DNA of 61,303 nucleotides, taken from contig CAZFLY010000008.1 in the NCBI GenBank assembly GCA_964519995.1, positions 1 to 61,303 on the forward strand. Reading direction: 5' to 3'. The position numbers and the translations under genes were made by a program. The notes under the pieces were generated by a model, which made no database searches, had not been told where the DNA came from, and worked only from the letters and a program-made list of their open reading frames with translations. Position 1 is the stretch's first letter; each line of letters opens with the position of its first letter. This DNA comes from CAZFLY01 sp964519995. Its GTDB lineage: Bacteria; Planctomycetota; Phycisphaerae; Sedimentisphaerales; Anaerobacaceae. Below, in pieces: positions 1-7,260 of the stretch.

Positions 1-42
1 TTAGAACTCCTTTTCTTTGTTACAGTTTCCAAGTTCCACTCC

Positions 43-67
43 GATTGCTAATCACGCATTAGCAATC
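43..67. repeat. Perfect 10-bp inverted repeat downstream of the secreted-protein gene
   Basis: GATTGCTAAT and ATTAGCAATC flank a 5-nt loop (CACGC). No T-run follows on either strand, so it is not a typical intrinsic terminator. It lies about 110 bp beyond the minus-strand gene ending at 178. It could be an mRNA 3' stabilising hairpin or a protein-binding palindrome; the sequence does not decide. Confidence 0.5.
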
Positions 68-177
68 AAACCACTAAGAAAAAATGTTATTCTACCCGTC
101 ATCCTCCTTTCTCCCCCTCTATAAAAAGCTCCTATCCATCAACTGTTATGCCTCCTGAGACTCAATCGTCTTGAGAC

Positions 178-1419
178 TTACCTTACTGTCATGTACTGCA
201 CCTGTCCTTCTCTAAAACCCGACATTTCAAGAAGCTCTCTGCTTACACTTATACCCTTGAATGCTTCCTGCCCCTGTCCTGTCATGGAAGGCGGCGGTAC
301 CTCTGTATCCGTATCTGAAGCAGGGATTTCTTTCACTGCTTCTCCTATAGTCCGTTCGCTTTGGGGCACCTGTTTGGGGTTTTGCACAGCCTTGGCACGG
401 ATTTTATCATAGAAAGAAGTGGGAATTTTCCTTCTGTAAGCAGACTCCGGCCAATATCTGTAACCCTCGGCACTCAACATAGCCTTTCCCTTGCCCTCTG
501 TGATTCCGCCTGCGGTTCCACCGAACAAAGAAAGTGAGAAGTCAAGCTGCGTATACGCTCCGCCAGCCAAAGGAAAGGTAGTATTCCTGCCAACCGTAAC
601 ACCTTTCATGCCACCAGAGACGAGCAGAACATCAACATCCCAAGGCAGAGCTTCCGCAACCGCAGCATCATATACATGGTCCCAGTTGCGACTCGCATTA
701 CCCTCCATACTTATTTTTCCGACATAAGCGTAACCCGCTTGCCTAAGAAGATCTCTATCCACATTAGAATCAATAAAGACTAAGAGCGGCTTTTCTTCCG
801 GCCTGGCGGAACGAATAAGAGAATTGGCTATCTCGAATCCTCTGCCGCGGTGAAAGTTATCAGGCCCTCCAAAAACTGCCCGCACACCATTGAAAATGCC
901 CCCCAGCATGCTAAGCGGTCCACCGTAAGGTAGTGATTCAAGAACTCCCCGAAGCTCTCTCATATCATCAGGGTTGTCCGGGTCGAAAACTCGCTCATAA
1001 ACCTTCTCGTCGGCAGTGGGCCCATTAGGAAAGTATGCCTTCAATGTCCCCCATCCTCCGTGATTCCAATATGGCAAATAGGGAGGAGAAGTAGAAACGG
1101 GTGGAGTTCTGCCTTCGTAGTTTGAAATTGAGGTGGTGCTAATGTTTGCAATAGCACCTGAATCGCCGCTAAGAGCAATTGAACTAGCATCACCACCTTC
1201 GGCAAAAGAATCACCACCTTCGGCAAAAGAATCGCCGCCTTCAGAAGCGGCATACCCCTGACCCTTCATAATCGAAACCATCTCTTGATCCGCATTATGC
1301 GTATTAATGTTGCTCATATTGGCCAAATAGGGGCTTGGGAGCTCGCCACCTTCATCTGCGTATACCTTAGCCTGAGCAATTAGCAGCACAGGAACTAATA
1401 TTACAATCAAACTTTTCAT
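178..1419 (-). CDS. Secreted protein of unknown function with tandem EGGDSFA repeats
   Basis: I do not recognise the family. The start at 1419 is chosen because GGAGG sits 5 nt upstream and the N-terminus then becomes a clean signal peptide (MKSLIVILVPVLLIAQAKVYA, cleavage near residue 21); a longer upstream frame would bury the hydrophobic segment. The product is 413 aa. Residues about 58-80 repeat the block S/FAEGGDSF two to three times, matching a 21-bp DNA tandem repeat at 1190-1246. The central region has Gly-rich strands (LLVSGGMKGVTVGR, LFGGTAGG) and the C-terminal about 80 residues are Pro/Glu/Ser-rich. No membrane anchor, lipobox or dockerin-like tag is visible. It stands alone on the minus strand. 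Exported location is fairly safe; function is unknown. Confidence 0.7.
   Translation of the reverse strand: MKSLIVILVPVLLIAQAKVYADEGGELPSPYLANMSNINTHNADQEMVSIMKGQGYAASEGGDSFAEGGDSFAEGGDASSIALSGDSGAIANISTTSISNYEGRTPPVSTSPPYLPYWNHGGWGTLKAYFPNGPTADEKVYERVFDPDNPDDMRELRGVLESLPYGGPLSMLGGIFNGVRAVFGGPDNFHRGRGFEIANSLIRSARPEEKPLLVFIDSNVDRDLLRQAGYAYVGKISMEGNASRNWDHVYDAAVAEALPWDVDVLLVSGGMKGVTVGRNTTFPLAGGAYTQLDFSLSLFGGTAGGITEGKGKAMLSAEGYRYWPESAYRRKIPTSFYDKIRAKAVQNPKQVPQSERTIGEAVKEIPASDTDTEVPPPSMTGQGQEAFKGISVSRELLEMSGFREGQVQYMTVR
1190..1246. repeat. 21-bp tandem repeat inside the secreted-protein gene
   Basis: Two perfect 21-bp units (1190-1210 and 1211-1231) are followed by a diverged partial third unit (1232-1246). 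Because 21 is a multiple of three, gain or loss of units keeps the frame and only changes the number of EGGDSFA peptide blocks, so copy number may vary between strains. Confidence 0.75.
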
Positions 1420-1473
1420 ATTTGTCCTCCGTAACACATTTTTCACAACACTTTTCAAATCACCCAAACATCC

Positions 1474-1509
1474 TTAGTATAAATCAGGCCCCCAAACTCC
1501 TATTTTCAT
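1474..1509 (-). CDS. Possible 11-residue leader peptide ahead of the secreted-protein gene
   Basis: An ATG at 1507-1509 is preceded by AAAGGAGG with a 6-nt spacer, the best ribosome-binding spacing in this region, and the frame stops after MKIGVWGPDLY. It ends 55 nt before the start of the secreted-protein gene on the same strand and lies downstream of the terminator at 1612-1657. It could be a translated leader or upstream ORF affecting the next gene, or a chance SD-ATG pair. There is no homology evidence. Confidence 0.3.
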   Translation of the reverse strand: MKIGVWGPDLY

Positions 1510-1611
1510 ACACATCCTCCTTTCCTCAGAAGCCCTGCGCCAAGTTGAAACAACATGTTCAATACTCATGTCACAAATGAAATCCTTCTTCCAATTCGCC
1601 ATAAACGCAGC

Positions 1612-1657
1612 AAAAAGAAAAAGCCCGGCAGAAATTTTCGAAACATCCTGTCGGGCT
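1612..1657 (-). terminator. Intrinsic terminator after the DUF2292 gene
   Basis: On the minus strand AGCCCGACAG (1657-1648) pairs with CTGCCGGGCT (1631-1622), 10 bp with one mismatched or wobble position, followed by a T-rich run (1621-1612, TTTCTTTTTG). It is 80 bp beyond the stop of the small gene at 1738, as expected for its terminator. Confidence 0.75.
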
Positions 1658-1737
1658 CGCTTTTCGTAAAGTAGAGTCCGTCGCACGTTTATCTTACGAC
1701 GGTGAGGATATCACCTCACTGCTTTAGATTATTGCTT

Positions 1738-1941
1738 TTAATCGCCTCGCATTCTCTCCTTAACTGTAGTTACATCAACCTGTCTTATTTGACCATCATG
1801 CACTTGTATCTCACAAACCACGCAGCCGTAACCGATTTGTTCAGCCCGGCGTCTAAGTTTTTCCAGAATCCTGCTTGTCTTATCTTGATCAGCTAAAATT
1901 CCTTTTTCACAGGCACTTGCCGTCCTTGTATTGGTATACAT
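1738..1941 (-). CDS. DUF2292-family small protein
   Basis: A 67-residue protein. The segment IGYGCVVCEIQVHDGQIRQV followed by KER has the hallmark order of DUF2292 proteins (about 55-65 aa): an N-terminal helix with 'ILEKLRR', then GxVxxxxxHDGxIxQV and a charged end. The ATG at 1941 has a strong AAGGAGGG ribosome site about 9 nt upstream, and an intrinsic terminator lies downstream, so it looks like a complete monocistronic gene. The family is found in many anaerobes and has no established function, although it is small enough to be a nucleic-acid- or protein-binding module. Family assignment is from motif reading. Confidence 0.65.
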   Translation of the reverse strand: MYTNTRTASACEKGILADQDKTSRILEKLRRRAEQIGYGCVVCEIQVHDGQIRQVDVTTVKERMRGD

Positions 1942-2153
1942 CCTTGCAAACCCTCCTTCCGGGTCAGTTCTTAATACAATAATATCATTAATATCATGGA
2001 AAGGTTTTCCCTCCTCACTCTACCCCATTCATTACCTCCTTGCCGATTGTTATCGCTCCTTCCGGTCCACTTGGCATTACCAAGCTGGACATTTTCTGCT
2101 ATTTCAACAGCGTCTCTTGCTCTCGTCAAGTAAAATCTTATAGGACTTTTCAA

Positions 2154-2678
2154 TTTCTTTGGTCACATTTTGCTAACAAACGCATAAGTTCAATATACTA
2201 AGGTTATTACAAAAGCATGATAAACCTAAGAAATTTTTGCCAAAATTACCATTGTGCTTTCCTTTAATCACTCTTTTTACTCCCCACACCGCGCAGCTTC
2301 TCATTATCCACCTCTCTTTCAATCCCTTAATTCTACTGAACTCCTCATTTAACAGAGCTCTTTACTTTTCTGCTCTGACTTTCAGCTCAGGTAATACCGG
2401 AAGGTTTGGTTATTTATCACCCTGGGTATGATTGTCAGAATTAGGGAAGCAAATGGGGAAAATAAACGCTTATTTGCAGCAATCTTTATAGAAGGTACAG
2501 TCCATGCCAGCATTTAGGTTCGTAAAATTTCATGGATTAAACTTGCCCGCACAAACAGACATGTAGTGGGAAAAAGTCTAACGGTTTGCCTGCTTCTTCA
2601 CGAATGCCGCAGATGCTCGCAGACCATACAAGGCGTACAACCTGCATGTGAAAAAGACTATCGCTGGTGAGAGAATCG
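2154..2678. other. 525-bp AT-rich intergenic stretch, no gene seen
   Basis: No ORF with a credible ribosome site or recognisable product is visible on either strand, and I see no tRNA-like fold. It lies between the end of the ParA-CBM48 gene (2679, minus) and the start of the minus-strand small-gene region. Some of it must serve as 3' flank and promoter, but no consensus promoter stands out. Confidence 0.5.
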
Positions 2679-3908
2679 TTATTTCACATCAACTACAGAG
2701 TTGAATTCACCAAACTGATTTACTTCTGTATGTTCGTTGTATGGATCCTGCTGCCACTGGCCGTCAACAACTAATCGGTAGCGGTATCGGCCCTCAGGTA
2801 GCCTCATTTCCGTTTGCCAGACACCACTGTCACCGACTTTCTCCATAGGGCTCTTCACTGGCTGCCAATTATTGAAGTCTCCGGCGATCTGCACACTCTT
2901 AGCACGTGGGTAGAGTGTGACGAACACGAGCGCATCGTCCATCTGGCTGGCACCGTAGTAGTCAGAAAGCCTAGCATTGGTATCAAACAGCTTTGGTCTT
3001 TCGGTGGTTCGTATCTCTGTTTTCGCAGGCTGTGGAGCCCTGACTTGAGGTTTTGTTGCTTGCAGTAGCTCGTTGGCCGTGGAGCCAATAGTCTCGATTT
3101 GATCAGCCAAAGAGTTAACTATCTGTCGGCTCTGCTGAGTAGCTTCAGCTCCAACAACCTCCATAGCCAAAGCGTTGAAATCCTTATTCCCTTTGCTGGC
3201 AGAATCGTATTCATTGATGGGCTGACCAAAACTTGCCGCCTCCTTTATTTTAGTATTGAAATTCACGATCGTATCGAACATCCTGTCCGCAAAGTGGTTC
3301 CGCAATTCCGCCAGGATTTCTCTGGCCATCTTTGTCCTTATATCATACATGCTGGCCATGACTCTGACGTCCACCTGCTGCTTGCACCGTTTGCAGAGAA
3401 TACTGAGCGTCTCGAGCTGTTTGCTAAGCCCGTGCAGGGCAAAATAGCCTGTCTCCACAGGTACAATCACATCGGTAGCCGCCCTTAGTGCATTGAAGGT
3501 CAACAAACCTACCGCCGGTGGACAATCTATCACCGCGTAGTCATACTCGTCTTTCACCTCGTCCATCACATTCTTCAGACAGCTCTCGCGATCAGCGATG
3601 CCCGTCATTTGCTGCTCGAAGGCGGACAGGTCTATACTAGCTGGAGCCAGCTCCAACTTATCACTTATCTGCCAAAGTATCTCTGTAAGTCTTATTGGCT
3701 CGTTTCTGCTCTTGCTTATCAGAACATCATAGATACTCTGTTCAATCTGCTCCTCCGGCACAGCGAGTCCAACGGCGCAATGCGACTGCGGATCCATATC
3801 AACCAGCAGTACCCTCTTGCCCTCTCCAGCTAATGCACTTGCCAGGTTTATCGATACAGTAGTCTTACCACAACCTCCTTTTTGATTGACGATAGCAATC
3901 GTTCTCAT
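2679..3908 (-). CDS. ParA-type ATPase fused to a C-terminal CBM48-like glycogen-binding domain
   Basis: The start at 3908 gives MRTIAIVNQKGGCGKTT with GGAG 7 nt upstream; the frame extends further up but without ParA homology. Residues 1-250 form a ParA/Soj ATPase: deviant Walker A KGGCGKT (10-16), DMDPQ switch, and 'YAVIDCPP' Walker B. A linker of about 75 residues, polar and Pro-rich, joins a C-terminal domain (326-409) with the AMPK-beta/CBM48 pattern: GDFNNW, GVW, LPEGRYRY, VVDGQW and EFNSVV. That E-set fold binds glycogen or branched alpha-glucan in AMPK-beta and branching enzymes. No ParB or parS is adjacent. ParA relatives (for example McdA for carboxysomes) position cargo on the nucleoid; positioning of glucan granules is my inference. 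Confidence 0.85.
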   Translation of the reverse strand: MRTIAIVNQKGGCGKTTVSINLASALAGEGKRVLLVDMDPQSHCAVGLAVPEEQIEQSIYDVLISKSRNEPIRLTEILWQISDKLELAPASIDLSAFEQQMTGIADRESCLKNVMDEVKDEYDYAVIDCPPAVGLLTFNALRAATDVIVPVETGYFALHGLSKQLETLSILCKRCKQQVDVRVMASMYDIRTKMAREILAELRNHFADRMFDTIVNFNTKIKEAASFGQPINEYDSASKGNKDFNALAMEVVGAEATQQSRQIVNSLADQIETIGSTANELLQATKPQVRAPQPAKTEIRTTERPKLFDTNARLSDYYGASQMDDALVFVTLYPRAKSVQIAGDFNNWQPVKSPMEKVGDSGVWQTEMRLPEGRYRYRLVVDGQWQQDPYNEHTEVNQFGEFNSVVDVK

Positions 3909-4054
3909 TGTTATTCTCCAGCTACGAATCCCCATTTTACGACGAATTCCAAGCGGAATATCTCCGCAAGAAAATGCAAAAAATCGCATTTTCAATGTTG
4001 ATATGCAACAAAACCGTACTTATTACTTTTCGGCAAAAATGTCTGAAAAACTTT

Positions 4055-4085
4055 ATCTTTTTATAGGACGAGCCGATAAAAAGAT
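4055..4085. repeat. Perfect 10-bp inverted repeat upstream of the ParA-CBM48 gene
   Basis: ATCTTTTTAT (4055-4064) and ATAAAAAGAT (4076-4085) flank an 11-nt spacer, giving one turn-and-a-half spacing typical of dimeric operators. It lies about 150 bp upstream of the ParA start. Another smaller inverted repeat (AAAATGC / GCATTTT, 3972-3993) lies closer to the gene. Operator function is only a possibility. Confidence 0.35.
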
Positions 4086-4185
4086 TCGTTGCTCATTATA
4101 GTATACAAACTCAAGGGTTTGAGGGTACACCCACAGGTTAGAGTTTTTCGCAGGTTCAAATCCCCCAAATTTGCTTGGCTACCCA

Positions 4186-4231
4186 TAAAAACAACGTGCC
4201 ACCCAGTTAGCTGATAACCGCCGGGTGGCAC
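4186..4231 (-). terminator. Intrinsic terminator downstream of the hsp20 remnant
   Basis: GTGCCACCC (4196-4204) pairs perfectly with GGGTGGCAC (4223-4231), with a nested GTTA/TAAC pairing inside. On the minus strand the stem is followed by GTTGTTTTTATGG. It lies 30 bp past the hsp20-remnant stop at 4261, so it is that gene's ancestral terminator. Confidence 0.8.
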
Positions 4232-4260
4232 AAGTTATGCATCCTGACAGCAATGGATCC

Positions 4261-4680
4261 TTATCCTTTTACCTTGACCTTAACGGCCTTTGTTTTCTCG
4301 GCTTTTGGCAGCGTTATCGACAACACACCATCCTTACACACGGCGTCGATTTTATCCTCGTCCACGGCGGAAGGCATAGTTATCTCACGGCGGAAGCTTC
4401 CACTCGTCTCGGCGACTCGTCTTGGCGAAGCGTCAAGCCGTAGCCAGAAGGCCGAAGCCGTAGCTTTATAGGTGCTTTCAATATGGTAATAGCCTTTGTC
4501 CTTTTCTTCCTTGGACTCTTTCTTTTCGCCGCTGATGGTCAGTGTGTTGCTATAAACGGAAATGTCGATGTCTTCGGCCTTACAGCCGGTAACTTCAGCC
4601 CGTACTACGATGGCGTCGTCTTTGTCGGCAACATCGATTGCGTGCCAAGGCTCAAAAAGCCCCTTTTTTAGCCTGATAAT
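4261..4680 (-). pseudogene. Decayed small heat-shock protein (Hsp20/alpha-crystallin family)
   Basis: Reading minus from about 4680 to the TAA at 4261 gives an alpha-crystallin domain: DAIVVRAEVTGCKAEDIDIS, NTLTISGEKK, YYHIESTY, then SFRREITMPS, VLSITLPKAE and a Lys-rich end. Two defects are visible. The usual 35-45-residue N-terminal arm is missing: an in-frame TAG lies at 4701-4699, and no ATG, GTG or TTG codon is found in frame before the domain. A 66-nt segment (4402-4467) also interrupts the domain just after the conserved Tyr. The reading frame itself is intact. Translation from a non-canonical ATT cannot be excluded, but a truncated pseudogene is the simpler view. Confidence 0.8.
4402..4467. 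repeat. 66-nt in-frame inserted repeat element within the hsp20 remnant
   Basis: The insert separates ...HIESTY from GSFRREI, which are contiguous in normal Hsp20 proteins. It is 22 codons long and GC-richer than its host. It is built of short direct repeats: ACTCGTCTCGGCG then ACTCGTCTTGGCG in tandem (with the flanking base), and AGCCGTAGC twice, 20 bp apart. This looks like a dispersed miniature repeat inserted without breaking the frame. No other full copy is seen in this window. Confidence 0.6.
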
Positions 4681-4840
4681 AGACCAAAGACCGGCTCTCT
4701 AGTCCGTTTAGGCGGTGGTACATGACTGTCAATTTGGACTTGAGCTGGCGAATTGATATGACGGTTGTATGGGTCAGATAAATGCTGTAGACTACCATAA
4801 ATTTCCAGACCAGTCTAAAAAAGTGAAAAGGTGAATCGCT

Positions 4841-5599
4841 ATGTCTGAAAATAAAAACTCACTGCAATTGAATCTCGTACCGGCGGAAATTCGCGAACCC
4901 TTAAGACTTTTCACCGAGAAACTCGCAGGCCCTCTGGCGGACAACTTAATGAGTCTGACCGTAGTAGGTAGCAGCTTGACCAAGGATTTCAAAACCGGCC
5001 GAAGTGACATCAATACCGTCCTTGTACTGGGTAAACGAACTTCAGCCGCGCTGAACGCTATCGCTTCCCTGGCCAAGCCCATGAGCAAGAAGAAAATCTC
5101 GCCTCCCCTTCTTATGACGGAATCCTATATCGAGAGGTCGCTGGATGTTTTCGGGGTAGAATTTCTCGACTTTCAACTTACACATAAGACAATTTTAGGC
5201 AACGATCCCTTCTTTTCACTGAGCTTTGATAAGAAAGACGTCAGGCTTCAATGCGAACGGGAGCTAAAGGCGACACTCATCAGGCTAAGGCAAGGCTATA
5301 TCGCAGCAGCGGCAAACAGAAAGCTCGTCCGGGACATCCTGATCTCAACAGCCAAGACTATGGCGCCGCTTTTGCGTGCGATGCTGTGGCTAAAAAACGT
5401 TGACCGACCAAATACCTCAGCAGCAACCTTTGCCAGGGCCGCTGCGGAGTTCTCGGCCAATTTGGCCACTGTGATGAGAATTGACGAATGGCGATATAAA
5501 AGAGCTTGCGTCAGCCAAACTGAAATACAAAATATCTTCGAAGCACTTTACACGACGATTGAACAATTGGCCGATACCGTTGACAAACTTGAGGTTTGA
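4841..5599 (+). CDS. Nucleotidyltransferase-fold protein of unknown function
   Basis: 252 aa. Residues about 43-58 (VVGSSLTKDFKTGRSDIN) resemble the GS...SD(I/L)(D/N) active-site loop of the pol-beta/MNT nucleotidyltransferase fold, followed by a strand with 'TVLVLG'. The second canonical Asp is replaced by Asn, so catalysis is uncertain. The C-terminal half is helical with conserved-looking Arg/Lys patches and could be the substrate-binding four-helix bundle seen in kanamycin nucleotidyltransferase-like proteins. Ribosome site AAAGGTGA lies about 7 nt upstream. The stop is 2 nt before the TPM gene start, so the two are translationally linked. Soluble, cytoplasmic, substrate unknown. Confidence 0.65.
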   Translation: MSENKNSLQLNLVPAEIREPLRLFTEKLAGPLADNLMSLTVVGSSLTKDFKTGRSDINTVLVLGKRTSAALNAIASLAKPMSKKKISPPLLMTESYIERSLDVFGVEFLDFQLTHKTILGNDPFFSLSFDKKDVRLQCERELKATLIRLRQGYIAAAANRKLVRDILISTAKTMAPLLRAMLWLKNVDRPNTSAATFARAAAEFSANLATVMRIDEWRYKRACVSQTEIQNIFEALYTTIEQLADTVDKLEV

Positions 5600-5601
5600 C
5601 A

Positions 5602-6429
5602 ATGCGACAGATTCTTAGTCCCCTTCCAGTAGCGCTTTTAAGCATATTGGCCATAACGACTGTTGGCTATAGCCAGGCTGATCCCTCGACTACGCTCGGG
5701 ACAGGCTTGCCAATGCCAAGCCATTACGTCGAAGACTACGCCGATGTGATAGATAGTTCCGACGAGCAGTCACTCAATGCAATTCTAAAGGAACTGGAGC
5801 AGAAAACTGGTGCCCAATATATCATTCTAACGATCCAGACGACTGGCGGCGTGCCAATCGAACAATTCTCAATGGCTCTGGCTGAGAAATGGAAGCTTGG
5901 CCAAAAGGATAAAGATAATGGTTTTCTCTTCGCATTGTCGGCCCAAGACAGAAAGTATCGCTTCGAAGTCGGTTATGGACTTGAGGGCTTCGTCACGGAC
6001 AACTACTGCGGCAGAATCGGAAGAGATGTTCTTGTGCCGTATTTGAAAAAAGGCGACTACAGCCAGGGCATCTATCAAGCCAATCTGCGGATCATCCAGA
6101 AGATTGCAACAGAAAGTGGAGTCGCTTTGAGCGCGTCACCGCGAATCGAACCGCCCATTGAACGCAGGAGCCGACCGTTCAATCGACGAGGTCTACCCTG
6201 TTGCAGTTTTCTGCCGCTTCTATTATTTATGTTTCTGCTATTTGGCGGACTGGGACGAGGTCTCGGATGGTGGTTCTTTCTGCCTTTTATGCTCGGTGGC
6301 TTCGGCGGTCACGGTGGCTATGGACGAAGCGGCTCATACGGTGGCGGCAGCTTCGGCGGTGGGTTCGGCGGATTTGGCGGAGGAATGGGCGGCGGCTTCG
6401 GTGGCGGAGGCGCCAGCGGAAGCTGGTAA
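5602..6429 (+). CDS. TPM-domain (YgcG-like) exported protein with Gly-rich tail
   Basis: The start at ATG 5602 is preferred to the TTG at 5596: GAGGT lies 6 nt upstream and a clean signal peptide follows (MRQILSPLPVALLSILAITT...GYSQA). The 275-aa product then has a TPM domain (about 40-165; VEDYADVIDSSDEQSLNAIL, FALSAQDRKYRFEVGYGLEG, DNYCGRIGRDVL), which is widespread in membrane-anchored proteins of photosystem-repair or phosphatase-like function. One or two hydrophobic segments (about 205-235) and a Gly/Ser-rich tail ending in GGGGASGSW follow, the usual YgcG architecture. It sits directly upstream of lemA, a common pairing, which suggests they act together at the cell envelope. Confidence 0.85.
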   Translation: MRQILSPLPVALLSILAITTVGYSQADPSTTLGTGLPMPSHYVEDYADVIDSSDEQSLNAILKELEQKTGAQYIILTIQTTGGVPIEQFSMALAEKWKLGQKDKDNGFLFALSAQDRKYRFEVGYGLEGFVTDNYCGRIGRDVLVPYLKKGDYSQGIYQANLRIIQKIATESGVALSASPRIEPPIERRSRPFNRRGLPCCSFLPLLLFMFLLFGGLGRGLGWWFFLPFMLGGFGGHGGYGRSGSYGGGSFGGGFGGFGGGMGGGFGGGGASGSW

Positions 6430-6451
6430 AAACAACATAAAGTTTGTTTAG

Positions 6452-6471
6452 CCCCCAAATTTATTTGGGGG
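6452..6471 (+). terminator. Hairpin after the TPM gene
   Basis: CCCCCAAAT (6452-6460) is self-complementary to ATTTGGGGG (6463-6471), forming an 8-9 bp stem 22 nt after the TPM stop, followed only by TTT. It resembles the hairpin after gyrB. It may attenuate read-through into lemA rather than fully terminate. Confidence 0.5.
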
Positions 6472-6535
6472 TTTCCGCAGCAGGCGGAAGATTTTATCAA
6501 GGGGTTCAAAGGGAACTAAATTTAAGGATAGCAAC

Positions 6536-7135
6536 ATGCGAAATTACGGAAGAGCATCGACCACAATAGCTGTGATCTTTATCGTCGTGCTGGCGGTTAT
6601 CTTACTGCTCGGGCTGGCGATATTTGGCTGGTATATCAACGGCTATAACAAAGCCATCCGCCTTGACGAGGCAGTAAATGACGCATGGGCCAATGTTGAT
6701 GCGCAACTGCAACGCCGGCTCGACTTGGTACCAAATCTCATCGAGACCGTAAAAGGCTATGCCGAACATGAAAAGGAACTTTTCGAGAATATCGCAAAAT
6801 CAAGGGAGAAATACTTTCAGGCCGACAGTAGAGCAGGTCAGATTGAGGCCTCTAATGAGCTTGGCGGTTTTCTGTCGCGGCTTTTGATGTTGCAGGAGGC
6901 GTATCCTGACCTAAAAGCTAATCAGAACTTCCTAGCACTTCAGGACCAGCTCGAAGGCACGGAGAATCGTATAGCTGTTGGCCGCACAAGATACAACGAG
7001 GCAGCAAAGCTACTAAATTCATACGCCAGAGAATTCTTCGGCTCGTTCTTTTGCAGGCGGGCGAAAGTCAAGCTGGTCGAATATTTTGAGGCTACCGAGC
7101 AGGCAAAGACAGAGGTACCGAAGGTGGAATTTTAA
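6536..7135 (+). CDS. lemA: LemA family membrane protein
   Basis: 199 aa. One N-terminal membrane helix (about 11-33, IAVIFIVVLAVILLLGLAIF) is followed by the LemA signature NGYNKAIRLDEAVNDAWANV, the QRRLDLVPNLIETVKGYA segment, then long amphipathic helices and a conserved end 'RYNEAAKLLNSYAREFFG'. Length and layout match LemA. AAGGA lies 7 nt upstream of the ATG. In other bacteria LemA is often next to TPM/YgcG or HtpX genes; its biochemical role is not settled. Here the neighbourhood is nucleotidyltransferase-TPM-LemA on one strand. Confidence 0.9.
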   Translation: MRNYGRASTTIAVIFIVVLAVILLLGLAIFGWYINGYNKAIRLDEAVNDAWANVDAQLQRRLDLVPNLIETVKGYAEHEKELFENIAKSREKYFQADSRAGQIEASNELGGFLSRLLMLQEAYPDLKANQNFLALQDQLEGTENRIAVGRTRYNEAAKLLNSYAREFFGSFFCRRAKVKLVEYFEATEQAKTEVPKVEF

Positions 7136-7140
7136 ATTTA

Positions 7141-7260
7141 ATGGCTTAGCCATTGATCACTCAGAGTCAGTTGATCTAATCTGTGCTGTGTATCTGCTTT
7201 TGGGTTTTGCTCCGTATTCTTGTATTTTAGCTTTTGTTATATGATGGCTTAGCCATTGAT
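7141..7260. repeat. Pair of 17-bp repeats containing a perfect palindrome at the activase 3' end
   Basis: ATGGCTTAGCCATTGAT occurs at 7141-7157 and again at 7244-7260; each contains the palindrome ATGGCT-T-AGCCAT. The downstream copy overlaps the activase stop and the other lies inside the coding tail about 100 bp upstream. The interval between them encodes the last part of an unusual C-terminal tail, so a repeat-mediated rearrangement at the gene end is possible. Confidence 0.6.

Noticed and set aside
1474..1686. 70-aa minus-strand frame including the MKIGVWGPDLY end
   Set aside because: Its 5' half covers the intrinsic terminator at 1612-1657; only the last 11 codons have a good ribosome site and are listed separately.
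1971..2153. 60-aa minus-strand frame starting at a TTG
   Set aside because: No ribosome site before the TTG, composition unremarkable, and it overlaps several internal SD motifs; not credible as a gene.
4120..4180. tRNA-like GGTTCAAATCC motif
   Set aside because: The T-arm-like sequence lacks a pairing 5-bp stem and no acceptor or anticodon arm can be built around it.
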